From contig CAZVLF010000005.1 of the NCBI GenBank assembly GCA_964627795.1, positions 62,001-126,000 on the forward strand: a stretch of DNA of 64,000 nt. Direction: 5' to 3'. The notes beneath the pieces were generated by a model. That model was not told where the DNA came from and searched no databases. It was given only the letters and a program-made list of their open reading frames with translations. A program made the position numbers and the translations under genes. Numbering within the stretch: the stretch's first letter is position 1; every line of letters begins with the position of its first letter. Source of the stretch: CANDYO01 sp964627795 (lineage in GTDB: Bacteria; Pseudomonadota; Alphaproteobacteria; Rickettsiales; CANDYO01). Below, one piece after another: positions 27,289 to 35,605 of this stretch.

Positions 27289-27675
27289 TTATTTCTTCTC
27301 CATCGTAGCAAACATAGCGTCAGTAGCTCTATTAACAGATTCTCTCACTGGATCCATATTGAGTCTAGCATAGATAGCTGTTGCATGTTGTGTTTTATGA
27401 CCGAGCGATTTTCCAATTATAAAGCTATTAGCTCCAGTTGCTGCTTGCCAGCTACCTAAAGTTCTACGTAAATCATGAATGCGTAAGTCTTCGATCTCAG
27501 CTCTTTCTAATAAATTTTTCCATGCTTTTTTGGGCTCTTCGATATGGCCTGATTTACTGGAGGGACTCGGAAAAACCCAATTGCAATTTTTATTTTTATA
27601 ACGCTCTTTTAGAAAAGAAAGTGCTTGAGGTGCAAGTGGCACAAGCTGAGACTCGCCATTTTTAGTTTCTTTAAT
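27289..27675 (-). pseudogene. 3' fragment of tyrosine integrase gene (element B), fused to traL
   Basis: About 129 residues matching the C-terminal third (residues about 257-384) of the intact integrase at 55218-56372. It keeps the HDLRRTLGSW, GKSLGHKTQ and YARLNMDPVRES segments. It has no start of its own, and upstream it runs directly into the truncated traL of element A. The core R236-equivalent arginine and the arm-binding domain are missing, so it is inactive. It marks the former integrase end of element B. Confidence 0.9.
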
Positions 27676-27922
27676 TACCTTTGATAAAGTTCATCTCACA
27701 AGGTAGATACCAGTAGATAATTCTAATAACTTTTCGAATAATGCTTCTGGAGCGAAAGCGACCAAAAATATTGGCCGCCATAATACCTGCTGGCATTCCA
27801 TAAAGACCCTTATCAAACATCATGAAGCTTCCCCAAACGCACATGAATACAATCAGCGTATCCATTGGAATCCCAAGACATCTGAAGCTATTATCTAAAG
27901 TTTTTGGAATACGATAATTCAT
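27671..27922 (-). pseudogene. traL: traL truncated at its 3' end (element A)
   Basis: An 83-residue reading frame, nearly identical to the complete TraL at 18078-18380 up to CEMNFIKG. It then ends in one foreign residue and a stop because the sequence switches to integrase DNA. The missing tail is 18 residues. The membrane part is intact, so some function may remain, but no other transfer gene follows it. Confidence 0.85.
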
Positions 27923-27938
27923 GAGTGTCTCTCTTATC

Positions 27939-28253
27939 TCAAGCGAACAGCATATTGACCAAGCTTCCTGATGATGAAAGCAGCAAGCCAGTTCCCATTG
28001 CGCCTAAAATATATTTAGTTGGAAATCCAGCTACTCCCATAATTCCTGCCATAGCAAAGCAGATAAAAGTTACAAGCTTACCTGCAGTGCCACTTATCCA
28101 ACCAGTTATCTTGGTATGAATATCAGCAAAAGCATCTGCACCACCCGCTGCAAAAGAAATTTCAGGTAATAATGCTGTGGCAGCTAAAATACTCGCTAAG
28201 CTTAAGTATTGTTTTGCTTTATTGTTGTTAATTGGTTTTATGAAGTTAGTCAT
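27939..28253 (-). CDS. traA: Second F-type pilin TraA (element A)
   Basis: A 104-residue prepilin closely related to the pilin at 18383-18682, with the same two hydrophobic helices and turn. The leader differs, and an Ala-Gly-Gly stretch precedes the mature N-terminus. A TAGAGG site precedes the ATG. It is intact although the rest of the transfer operon of this element is missing. It could supply an alternative pilin to the complete system or be silent. Confidence 0.85.
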   Translation of the reverse strand: MTNFIKPINNNKAKQYLSLASILAATALLPEISFAAGGADAFADIHTKITGWISGTAGKLVTFICFAMAGIMGVAGFPTKYILGAMGTGLLLSSSGSLVNMLFA

Positions 28254-28270
28254 TTTTTACCTCTATAAAA

Positions 28271-28807
28271 TTAATAATTATCGTTGTTAGTTAGGTTGTT
28301 TTCACTTGCTTCAATTAGAGCAAGTAGTTTATTTGCTTTCGAAATTCTCGCTGAGAATAATGGAACCAGCATGGTGTATAATTGCCCAACTTTTGGAAAA
28401 AACTGGTTATTACCTAAGCGATATTCTCGACAAATAAATTTGATTAGATCGGAAGGAAAGATACTCAAATCAACAATGTAATCATGCACTAGTATTTTGC
28501 TTTCTCTTTCACTTAATTTACTTCCTAAAAAATGTACTTTTAGGTTGGAAACTTCCTCAAAGATTTCTTCTGGATCAGCTGGTAGTAGCGCGTCTTGCAT
28601 TACTTTACTCCAATATAAAATTGATTGATAAAGACTCGAATTTTGAGGTACAATCGGCACAGGCTTAAAAACAAATTCACATCTGCCAACAAGTCTGCCA
28701 GTCCAATCCACTCCTTCTGAGCTTATCAACCGCTCTATATCCCCCGGCAATGAATCTTTCAAACTCAGTCTTTGTTTCTCTATTTTTGCTAAACTTAACA
28801 TGCTCAT
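28271..28807 (-). CDS. Conserved element protein of unknown function (element A copy)
   Basis: A 178-residue paralogue of the protein at 18719-19231, with the same motifs (DSLPGDIERLISSEGVDW, FKPVPIVPQ, LLPADPEEIF, NNQFFPKVGQL). The start at 28807 has AGGAG about 9 bases upstream and lies 131 bp inside the preceding gene, the same overlapping arrangement as the other copy. No domain is recognised. Confidence 0.75.
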   Translation of the reverse strand: MSMLSLAKIEKQRLSLKDSLPGDIERLISSEGVDWTGRLVGRCEFVFKPVPIVPQNSSLYQSILYWSKVMQDALLPADPEEIFEEVSNLKVHFLGSKLSERESKILVHDYIVDLSIFPSDLIKFICREYRLGNNQFFPKVGQLYTMLVPLFSARISKANKLLALIEASENNLTNNDNY

Positions 28808-29651
28808 GGTGGTTATCTCCTATGATTTTGATATTGTTGATTTTATGGAATTCGATTGACTTCATCAGCCATCCTCTAAAAAATGCTACTGCATCCTTCA
28901 TTTGTTTATTTCCTTTAGCTCTGTGGTATTCCTTGAATTTTTCTAACTCTGAGTAGACATTGATCTCTTGAGGAAGATTTTTTTCTGCCCAATCCAAAAC
29001 ATCTTCGGCAGTTACACTATCTGGATATCTTTTTAAAACTGGTAACTTTGTAGAAATTTCTTCAATAACTGCTTGTTCGTTTTCATCAGACTCAAGTGAA
29101 GAAACTTCGCTAAAAGTAAAATCAGAAAAATTGTTTTCAGAAAAAATCTTTTCTTTTTTACCCTCCTTTAGGAGGGTTTTTTCTTTTATTTCTTCTTTTC
29201 TTTTTTTGCTTCTTTTTTTCTTTTCTTCTTTGGAAGTAAAATTACCTCGAAGTTGTCTTGATTTTGTTTCAATTATTTCTTGAACGTTTTGAATATCTTT
29301 GGCTATAACTGTCTCGCTACTGTCCTCAAAATTGTCTCGAGGCAGATTTTCTTGGTTCAAAGTAATGTTTTTTGTCTCGAAATTGTCTCGATAATTAGGT
29401 TCATTAATTTCCTTAAGACTAGAATTTTCAAGGACTATAATAGTAGTTTTACCGTGGCTTATTTTTGTCTCGATAAGTTCTTCAAGAATTAAAAATTTCA
29501 AAAATCTTTCTACCTTGCTCCTATGCCAATTCCAAAAACTTGCTAATTGCCTAATTGAAATGTTAAGTTCTGGTCCATTCACAGATAAAAACTTCCATGC
29601 TTCTCTTTTGCTATAAACGCTATTTACAAATTTTAAATCTATATTTTTCAT
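28677..29651 (-). CDS. Winged-helix DNA-binding protein (element A copy)
   Basis: A 324-residue paralogue of the protein at 19107-19964. The N-terminal winged helix (SIRQLASFWNWHRSKVERFLKF) and the C-terminal part (VTAEDVLDWAEKNLP, then ERFIAGGYRAVDKLRRSGLDW) are conserved. The central linker differs in length and is repetitive and charged. It may be a replication initiator-like or regulatory protein. The last 131 bp also encode the start of the next gene. Confidence 0.75.
   Translation of the reverse strand: MKNIDLKFVNSVYSKREAWKFLSVNGPELNISIRQLASFWNWHRSKVERFLKFLILEELIETKISHGKTTIIVLENSSLKEINEPNYRDNFETKNITLNQENLPRDNFEDSSETVIAKDIQNVQEIIETKSRQLRGNFTSKEEKKKRSKKRKEEIKEKTLLKEGKKEKIFSENNFSDFTFSEVSSLESDENEQAVIEEISTKLPVLKRYPDSVTAEDVLDWAEKNLPQEINVYSELEKFKEYHRAKGNKQMKDAVAFFRGWLMKSIEFHKINNIKIIGDNHHEHVKFSKNRETKTEFERFIAGGYRAVDKLRRSGLDWQTCWQM
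29161..29182 (+). terminator. Conserved hairpin plus T-tract inside the wHTH gene (element A)
   Basis: Plus strand: CCCTCC, TTTA, GGAGGG, then six T. It is the counterpart of 19546-19567, with a C-G pair replaced by T-A on both arms, so the stem is preserved by a compensatory change. It is antisense to the host gene. Confidence 0.7.
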
Positions 29652-29667
29652 ATTTAGTCCTTTATTG

Positions 29668-29928
29668 TTATTTATACTTATGTCTTTGAATCATCTTTAT
29701 GAGATCTAGGCTGAACTGAGTTGGCAAATATAGTGATAGTTTTATTAATGGTGCTAAACTTATTGTTTTTTCCCCTCTAATCCAGCTTCCCAAGGTCCTT
29801 TCTTCTATCTCTAATTCTCTTGCAGCTCTTTTATATGAAATATCTACATTCGGCCCAATATAGCGTTTTAATATATTGCTAATATCTTGCCTTACATCTT
29901 CAGCAGTGATTTTGGTGTAACTTTTCAT
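29668..29928 (-). CDS. Small HTH DNA-binding protein (element A copy)
   Basis: An 86-residue paralogue of the protein at 19981-20241. It shares the HTH region (ISYKRAARELEIEERTLGSWIRGEKTISL). The C-terminal part is more diverged. It starts the leftward gene group of element A and diverges from the XRE gene at 30060 over 131 bp of very AT-rich DNA. Confidence 0.8.
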   Translation of the reverse strand: MKSYTKITAEDVRQDISNILKRYIGPNVDISYKRAARELEIEERTLGSWIRGEKTISLAPLIKLSLYLPTQFSLDLIKMIQRHKYK

Positions 29929-29949
29929 AGACTCTTCTCTTAAAATATG

Positions 29950-30003
29950 ATATAAGTATAATTAGAATAATAATTTATCATAAATAGTACTAATATAAGT
30001 ATA
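29950..30003. promoter_or_regulatory. Divergent control region of element A with direct repeats
   Basis: ATATAAGTATA occurs at 29950-29960 and 29993-30003, 43 bp apart. The first lies in the same position as the TATAACTATAATTA segment of element B. The perfect AACTATATATAGTT palindromes of element B are not conserved here; only AGTATATATAGT remains. The two elements may therefore recognise different operators. Function is inferred from position. Confidence 0.45.
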
Positions 30004-30059
30004 TATAGTAATATTTAGAATAAAATTCAAGCTAATTTTTAAAAAAATATGGAAAATTT

Positions 30060-30512
30060 ATGCAGACAGCTAAAAATTTAATAGAAAATTTACAAGAACA
30101 GATAGAAGTACGTATGCAGGATAAAAACCTCAACGCTAGAGAATTAGAGCGCAGAGCAGGTCTAAAGATAAGTGCGGTGCGTAATATTCTAAGTGGCGCA
30201 TCTAAAAATCCTGGGATAGAAGTAATAGCAGCTATAGCTAAACTTCTTGATTGTTCAACCGATGAACTACTTGGCATACCTCAAGAAAAATCTAAATCTG
30301 AACCAAAGCAAAAGCTAATTAGTGTTTGGGACTATAATTTATACGAAACATGTCTTAAGGAAGTACATAACTACCTTCAAAGCAAAGGTTTGAAACCACA
30401 AGCAGAACAGATTTTATTTTTTATCAGAGAAGCTTATATTTACTCACTTGAAGGAAATGATAAAAAGCCTGATTTAAGATTTATTAAATGGATTGTAGAT
30501 AGTCATTGTTAA
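30060..30512 (+). CDS. XRE-family repressor of element A
   Basis: A 150-residue regulator, paralogue of the one at 20368-20823. The helix-turn-helix (LNARELERRAGLKISAVRNILSGASKNPGIEVIAAIAKLLDCSTDELL) differs at several exposed positions, while the C-terminal LKPQAEQILFFIREAYIYS stretch is the same. It lies between the HTH gene and the cargo island, transcribed in the direction of the cargo. Confidence 0.88.
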   Translation: MQTAKNLIENLQEQIEVRMQDKNLNARELERRAGLKISAVRNILSGASKNPGIEVIAAIAKLLDCSTDELLGIPQEKSKSEPKQKLISVWDYNLYETCLKEVHNYLQSKGLKPQAEQILFFIREAYIYSLEGNDKKPDLRFIKWIVDSHC

Positions 30513-30528
30513 AAAATATAAAAAGTAT

Positions 30529-30999
30529 ATGAATTTAGATTTACAGCATAGAAAAGCAGAAATGTCTGATTTAGCTCAGATAATATCTCTCCTTGCAGAA
30601 GATGAGCTTGGAAAAGATCGAGAAACTCAATCAATCTCCTTAGATCAACGATATATAGATGCCTTTAATTTAATTAATCAAGACCCTAATCAATATCTAA
30701 TGGTTGCCCTAAAAGACAATCAAATTATTGCTACTTGCCATCTCACTCTAATGCCATCACTTACCTTCATAGGTTCAACCAGAATGCAAATTGAGGCAGT
30801 GAGGGTTTCAGAAAAATTACGTGGTCAGAAAATTGGTGAATGGATAATAAATAAAGCAATTGAATATGCAAAATCACAAGGTGTTAAAATAATCCAACTA
30901 ACTACAAATATTCAAAGACCGAGAGCTAAAACTTTTTATGAAAAGCTAGGATTTGAAGCTACTCATGTTGGAATGAAATTATATTTGGAAGGAGAATAA
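30529..30999 (+). CDS. GNAT-family N-acetyltransferase
   Basis: A 156-residue GNAT enzyme. The acetyl-CoA loop is visible as VRVSEKLRGQKIGEWIINKAIEYA, and the C-terminal part YEKLGFEATHVGMKLYL is typical of the family. It starts 17 bp after the XRE gene and is followed 2 bp later by another GNAT. The substrate cannot be read from sequence; small-molecule or antibiotic acetylation is possible given the surrounding kinases. Confidence 0.88.
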   Translation: MNLDLQHRKAEMSDLAQIISLLAEDELGKDRETQSISLDQRYIDAFNLINQDPNQYLMVALKDNQIIATCHLTLMPSLTFIGSTRMQIEAVRVSEKLRGQKIGEWIINKAIEYAKSQGVKIIQLTTNIQRPRAKTFYEKLGFEATHVGMKLYLEGE

Positions 31000-31001
31000 T
31001 A

Positions 31002-31463
31002 ATGGAAATTATTTTGGCCACAAAAAATGATATAGTTTCAATGGTTGGATTATCTTATCAAAAACGTAAGGATTATGAACAAGCACAACCACAATTTTGG
31101 AAATATGCTGAAGGAGCTGAAGAAAGTCAGGCTGAGTGGTTCAATGAGTTATTAGAACATAAAGACTATATTTTATTAGTAGCTAAAGAAAATTCAAAAG
31201 TTATAGGATTCATCATTGGAAGATTAGTAAAAGCTCCAGAAGTTTATAATCCTGGAGGCTTAACTTTAATGATTGATGATTTCTGCTGTGATGATTGGAT
31301 AAATGTTGGTAAACAACTTATGAGCAAAATAGCAGAAATCGCTAAAGAAAAAAATGCAGTGCAATTTTGCGTAGTTGCAGGTAATCATGATCTAGAGAAA
31401 TGTGATTTTCTAGAAGAGTTTGGTCTGAGCCCAGCTTCAAGATGGTATGTAGGAAGTATATGA
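31002..31463 (+). CDS. GNAT-family N-acetyltransferase (diverged)
   Basis: A 153-residue protein with a GNAT-like order: N-terminal recognition part, LLVAKENSKVIGFIIGRLV strand, LMIDDFCCDDWINVGKQLMSKIAEIAKE in the acetyl-CoA region, and a C-terminal strand. The pyrophosphate loop (usually RGxGxG/A) is replaced by WINVGKQL, so it is a diverged member. Its stop overlaps the start of the next gene. Confidence 0.75.
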   Translation: MEIILATKNDIVSMVGLSYQKRKDYEQAQPQFWKYAEGAEESQAEWFNELLEHKDYILLVAKENSKVIGFIIGRLVKAPEVYNPGGLTLMIDDFCCDDWINVGKQLMSKIAEIAKEKNAVQFCVVAGNHDLEKCDFLEEFGLSPASRWYVGSI

Positions 31464-31888
31464 ACCAAAAGATTAGGCAAGATTTAGAAAATATAAAAAA
31501 TGAGATCAATCAAGAATATGGGTTTCAAGGTAATATTCCTAGCATAAATTATGGTCCTTGCGGTGTATTTGCTAAACTCTTCTATAATGAGTGGAATTCT
31601 GTATTTCCTCAAAATAAATGTCATATTTGCTTTGTGATGACTTTAGATAGGAATGAATGTGATCATATTGTGATCAAACTTCCATCAGGAGAATTCTTCG
31701 ATGGTGGTATTGGAGTGCATACAGATAAAGAATATATAGATAAATTTATTATCGACGAAATGCATGAATATGATGAAAAATTATTAGAAAAATGGTCTTA
31801 TGGTTTAAATAGAACTTATCCAAGATTTTGTCCTAATTTCAATCGACATTTTGTTGAAAAAGTAATAAGAAAACATCTAGATTTTTAG
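31460..31888 (+). CDS. Unknown protein with a Cys-His-Asp pattern
   Basis: About 142 residues. I choose the ATG at 31460 because it overlaps the stop of the previous gene (ATGA). No family is recognised. The order YGPCGVFAKLFYNEW, then CDHIVIKLPSGEFFDGG, places Cys, His and Asp as in papain-fold enzymes (NlpC/P60 or transglutaminase-like), which is a speculation from pattern. It lies within the cargo operon. Confidence 0.6.
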   Translation: MNQKIRQDLENIKNEINQEYGFQGNIPSINYGPCGVFAKLFYNEWNSVFPQNKCHICFVMTLDRNECDHIVIKLPSGEFFDGGIGVHTDKEYIDKFIIDEMHEYDEKLLEKWSYGLNRTYPRFCPNFNRHFVEKVIRKHLDF

Positions 31889-31919
31889 AAAAAATAACTT
31901 AAATTTCAGAGTATAAAAT

Positions 31920-32984
31920 ATGACAGATTATAATATTACAAGACAAAAAGACTTATCTTTTTCTAGCCCAAAACTGCAAATACTACCTAAGGTTTATTTG
32001 AAACATGAAATATTTGCTAAGCAAACACCTATCGTTTTTCTTCATCAATCCAAAACAGCAGGTACTAATGTTGATTATCTAATTAAAGCTTTAGCTCAAG
32101 ATTTAGGCTTTATTGAAGAAAGAGCTAGAGTTCCTGCACAAGAAGGTGTTTCACCTAATCTCTTTGTTGAAGGGTCTATCGGTGGATTAAATAGTATTTA
32201 TTCTGATCCAGAAAGATTTGATTGCAAGAACAGAGATATTAAATTTATTAGTGGCCATATGCCATTGCCTAACCTTCAACATGAAAGCGCTTATTTCAAA
32301 GCTCAAGTTAATTATATAACTTTAGTTAGAGATCCAATTGATAGAGAATTATCATTGGCAAATTATTTATATCAGCGCAATTACATTAATCAAGAAGACG
32401 CGGTATCTTTTCTTCTAGAGCAAACTATTGATAATATTCAAACTAGATTCTTAGCTGGTGAAGAATATATGGTTGGAGTCTGTAATGAGACAACTTTAGT
32501 AGCAGCAAAACAAAATATATTAAACCGCATTACGTTAACTGCTCTAACTGAAGAAGTCGAGATAGTGATGAGTATTTTGGCCGATCATTTTGATTACCAA
32601 AATATTGCTTATTCCAAAGGACAAATTTCTGGAATGAAGATTTTAACTCGTGATAATGCCACTTTATGCGAAGAATTAGCTCATAAAAATCAATTTGATA
32701 TTAGGCTATATGATTTTGTAAAAGCTTATTGGCAGGATTGGAAAACTCAAAATATAGAAGTAATATCAGACAATAAAAATACTTCAGCAGAATATTTAGT
32801 TTTAGGACCTTCATTTTATCAGACAAGAATAGCAGAATATATGAGTTTAAACCAAATAGAGCATTATGGAGAAAACATCTCAGAACTTGTGATACTTAAT
32901 CAAAACATGAATCAAACTCTTGTTGCTACTACAAGTTATGACAATCTATTGCTAGGAGATGAAGCTTTAAACGATGAATTATAA
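31920..32984 (+). CDS. Sulfotransferase-family protein
   Basis: A 354-residue cytosolic protein of the Sulfotransfer_2 type. The 5'-phosphosulfate loop is HQSKTAGTNV (42-51), and the 3'-phosphate motif LVRDPIDRELSLANY (135-149) contains the expected Arg137 and Ser145. Such enzymes move sulfate from PAPS to a sugar or other hydroxyl. The window shows no PAPS synthesis genes. It overlaps the next GNAT gene by 11 bp, so it belongs to the cargo operon. The substrate is unknown. Confidence 0.82.
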   Translation: MTDYNITRQKDLSFSSPKLQILPKVYLKHEIFAKQTPIVFLHQSKTAGTNVDYLIKALAQDLGFIEERARVPAQEGVSPNLFVEGSIGGLNSIYSDPERFDCKNRDIKFISGHMPLPNLQHESAYFKAQVNYITLVRDPIDRELSLANYLYQRNYINQEDAVSFLLEQTIDNIQTRFLAGEEYMVGVCNETTLVAAKQNILNRITLTALTEEVEIVMSILADHFDYQNIAYSKGQISGMKILTRDNATLCEELAHKNQFDIRLYDFVKAYWQDWKTQNIEVISDNKNTSAEYLVLGPSFYQTRIAEYMSLNQIEHYGENISELVILNQNMNQTLVATTSYDNLLLGDEALNDEL

Positions 32985-33501
32985 CCATACGATCCAAATA
33001 ATTCCAGCTAACCTAAGTGATTATCCGACTATTCAAAACATGGCTAGATTTTATGTTTATGATATTTCGCGTTATTGCGGGTTTGTTTCCAAAGACTGGG
33101 CGATACCGCAAGATGGCTTATATGAATGCTTTGATTTTAAGAAATATTTTATAGACAGTGATAAGAAAGCTTATTTAGCTAAACTTGATGACGGTGAATT
33201 AGTCGGCTTTGTTTTATTAGATAAACAATCAACCTCTGGTAAGATTGACTGGAATATGGGTGAATTCTTTGTTCTTGCTAAGTTTCAAGGTAAAGGAATA
33301 GCAGGTGAGATAGCCAAAAAGATATGGACTATGCATCCAGGAAAATGGGAAGTATCAGTAATTCCTGAAAATCTTCCTGCTTTAGCCTTTTGGCGCAAGA
33401 ATATTTCCGCTCTAACTCACGGAAATTACCTAGAACAAATCAAAACAATTGACTATGATAAAGACCAACCAAAACGAGTTATTTTTGAGTTTAAGATATA
33501 G
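32974..33501 (+). CDS. GNAT-family N-acetyltransferase
   Basis: A 175-residue GNAT. The acetyl-CoA signature is FFVLAKFQGKGIAGEIAKKIW, followed by WEVSVIPENLPALAFWRK, a family-typical end. The first part (YVYDISRYCGF) resembles acetyltransferases annotated near antibiotic-modification genes. The start overlaps the sulfotransferase gene, which suggests coupled translation. Confidence 0.88.
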   Translation: MNYNHTIQIIPANLSDYPTIQNMARFYVYDISRYCGFVSKDWAIPQDGLYECFDFKKYFIDSDKKAYLAKLDDGELVGFVLLDKQSTSGKIDWNMGEFFVLAKFQGKGIAGEIAKKIWTMHPGKWEVSVIPENLPALAFWRKNISALTHGNYLEQIKTIDYDKDQPKRVIFEFKI

Positions 33502-33535
33502 ATTTTTTAATAACTATAGATAAGATGAGGATGTT

Positions 33536-34069
33536 ATGCAATCTAATGAATTTTATATAAAACAAGCTATAGATTTTGCTAAGGCAAAAAACAAAGTTTG
33601 GCCGTTTGCTGCTTTAATAGTGGATAATGATAGTGGAAATATTATAGTTAAAGCAACTGATTGTGCTCATATTTCTCCAATTTTACATGCAGAAAGCTAT
33701 GCGATTCATCTTCTAGCGCTTAATTTTGATTATACCAAATTTAAAAGTATAAGTTTATACAGTACTGCAGAATGTGATTTATTAAGTATGGGAGCGGTTA
33801 TAGCTGCTAGGATCACAGGGTATAATATAGAAAGATTAGTTTATGGAGCTTCACAAAAGGATGTATGCGAAGCATTAGATTTTAAATATATAGATACCTC
33901 TAATTATTCAAGCAAGTTAAAAGTTGAAGGAAATATTTTAAAAGAAGAATGCATTGAGTTATATAAAAAGGCTAAGATTTTACAGCAAGAAATCAATCAT
34001 CCTCATCCAGGAAAAGTATATTTATCAAAGGATATAAATGATTTTGCCGAGATAATTAAGGACATTTAA
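33536..34069 (+). CDS. Cytidine/nucleoside deaminase-like protein with an altered zinc site
   Basis: A 177-residue member of the deaminase fold. The first zinc motif HAE is present (51-53), and the second region is STAECDLLSMGAV (76-88). The usual PCxxC has become ECxxL: the first cysteine (80) is kept, the second is Leu83. Zinc binding and catalysis are therefore doubtful, or the ligand is different. It is 2 bp from the following GNAT gene in the cargo operon. Confidence 0.78.
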   Translation: MQSNEFYIKQAIDFAKAKNKVWPFAALIVDNDSGNIIVKATDCAHISPILHAESYAIHLLALNFDYTKFKSISLYSTAECDLLSMGAVIAARITGYNIERLVYGASQKDVCEALDFKYIDTSNYSSKLKVEGNILKEECIELYKKAKILQQEINHPHPGKVYLSKDINDFAEIIKDI

Positions 34070-34071
34070 AT

Positions 34072-34596
34072 ATGAAAATGTTCGATAAAGAAAATGTAAT
34101 AATTAGAACAGCAAAAATAGAAGATAATTCTAAAATTGCTGCTATTGGGATAAAATGCTGGCAAGATGCTTATAAAGATGTTTTTCCAGATGATCTTCTT
34201 GATAATTTATCACTTGAGAAACGTTTAGAGCAAAGATTAAGTTGGTTTAGTTTACCTAATAAATTTTCAATCATAGCTCATATAGAAGATGAAATTATTG
34301 GATATTGTGACTTCGGTGAATCTAGGAGCCCACAATTCGCTCCAGGAGAGATTTATTCCTTATATGTATTGCCAGAATATAAAGGGTATGGTATCGGCAA
34401 AATCTTGAGCCAAGAAGCAATAAAACAACTTGGCTTAAATAACTTGGCACCATTTATTGTAACAACTTTGGAAGTTAATTTTCCAGCACGTAAATTCTAT
34501 GAAAAACTTGGCTTTAAAGAAGTTGATCATATCATGACCGAAGTTGATGATACACTATATAAAGAAGTCGTGTATTCATATGAAGGTAACAAATAA
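34072..34596 (+). CDS. GNAT-family N-acetyltransferase
   Basis: A 174-residue GNAT with a clear acetyl-CoA site (YSLYVLPEYKGYGIGKILSQEAIKQL) and the family C-terminus ARKFYEKLGFKEVDH. The N-terminus KCWQDAYKDVFPDDLLDNLS is common to a widespread GNAT subgroup often annotated as phosphinothricin- or RimI-like. The substrate is unknown. Confidence 0.9.
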   Translation: MKMFDKENVIIRTAKIEDNSKIAAIGIKCWQDAYKDVFPDDLLDNLSLEKRLEQRLSWFSLPNKFSIIAHIEDEIIGYCDFGESRSPQFAPGEIYSLYVLPEYKGYGIGKILSQEAIKQLGLNNLAPFIVTTLEVNFPARKFYEKLGFKEVDHIMTEVDDTLYKEVVYSYEGNK

Positions 34597-34600
34597 ATTT

Positions 34601-35605
34601 ATGGACAATTTAAATAAAGCGCTTATCTATAGTGAATTTGGCCCACCTGAAAAAGTATTAGAAATTTCTAAATTACCTATAATCAAACCTCAAGAAGATC
34701 AAGTTTTAGTGAAAATGCTGGCAAGTTCAATTAATCCTTCTGATTTACTTACCATAAGAGGCACATATTCAAATCGTATTGCTTTTCCAAAAATAGCTGG
34801 CTTTGAAGGAGTGGGTATAGTTATAGAAACTGGAAACAGTAAATATAACTTCCTTCTAGGCAAAAGAGTTTTAGCCATAAGAGGTGAAGGAACTTGGCAG
34901 GAATATAATTTAATACCTGCAGAAGAAATAGTTATAGTTCCAGACGTAATTGATAATAAAACTGCTGCACAGTTATATATAAATCCTTTAACTATCTGGT
35001 TGATGCTTAAGTTAGAATTACAAATAAAAAAAGGAGATATAGTTCTAATTAACGCTGCAAATTCATCTTGCGGTCATATTTTAGCTGGATTTGCTAAATT
35101 TTTTAAATTTGACCTTATTTCAATTGTAAGAAGACCAGAAGCTAAAAGACAGCTTGAATCATTAGGATTAACTAAAGTTATAGATAGTAGCAACGAAGAC
35201 CTAATAGCTTCTATTAATAAACTTACGAATAACCAAAAAGTTGATTATGTTCTTGATGCAGTTGGCGGAGATATAGCAACTAAGATGCTAGAAATTAGCA
35301 AATTTAGAGGCAAATTTATTCAATATGGTTTAATGTCAGGATTGCAGCTTAGCAATAACTTCTTTAAACTTGTTGTAGATAAGGAAATTAGCTTTAAATA
35401 TTTTCATTTAAGAGAATGGATTTATAATAATGATGATAATACTAGGCATAAGTTATTAGAAAAAATGATAGAAAATTTTATTAAAGCAGAGATAAAATTA
35501 CCAATTCACAGCGCATATGATCTAGATAATTATATCGAAGCTATAAAAGCAGCTGAATCATCCAAAAGAAATGGAAAAGTAATATTTAATAATGAACAAG
35601 AATAA
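34601..35605 (+). CDS. Zinc-independent MDR oxidoreductase (quinone/2-enoyl reductase-like)
   Basis: About 334 residues. The ATG at 34601 (MDNLNKALIYSEFGPPEKVL) is chosen because it matches the family start; upstream in-frame ATGs at 34544 and 34580 would add a tail inside the previous gene. An N-terminal GroES-like domain is followed by a Rossmann domain with VLINAANSSCGHILAGFAK and VDYVLDAVGGD. It resembles NADPH:quinone or trans-2-enoyl-CoA reductases. The stop overlaps the next gene. Confidence 0.85.
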   Translation: MDNLNKALIYSEFGPPEKVLEISKLPIIKPQEDQVLVKMLASSINPSDLLTIRGTYSNRIAFPKIAGFEGVGIVIETGNSKYNFLLGKRVLAIRGEGTWQEYNLIPAEEIVIVPDVIDNKTAAQLYINPLTIWLMLKLELQIKKGDIVLINAANSSCGHILAGFAKFFKFDLISIVRRPEAKRQLESLGLTKVIDSSNEDLIASINKLTNNQKVDYVLDAVGGDIATKMLEISKFRGKFIQYGLMSGLQLSNNFFKLVVDKEISFKYFHLREWIYNNDDNTRHKLLEKMIENFIKAEIKLPIHSAYDLDNYIEAIKAAESSKRNGKVIFNNEQE

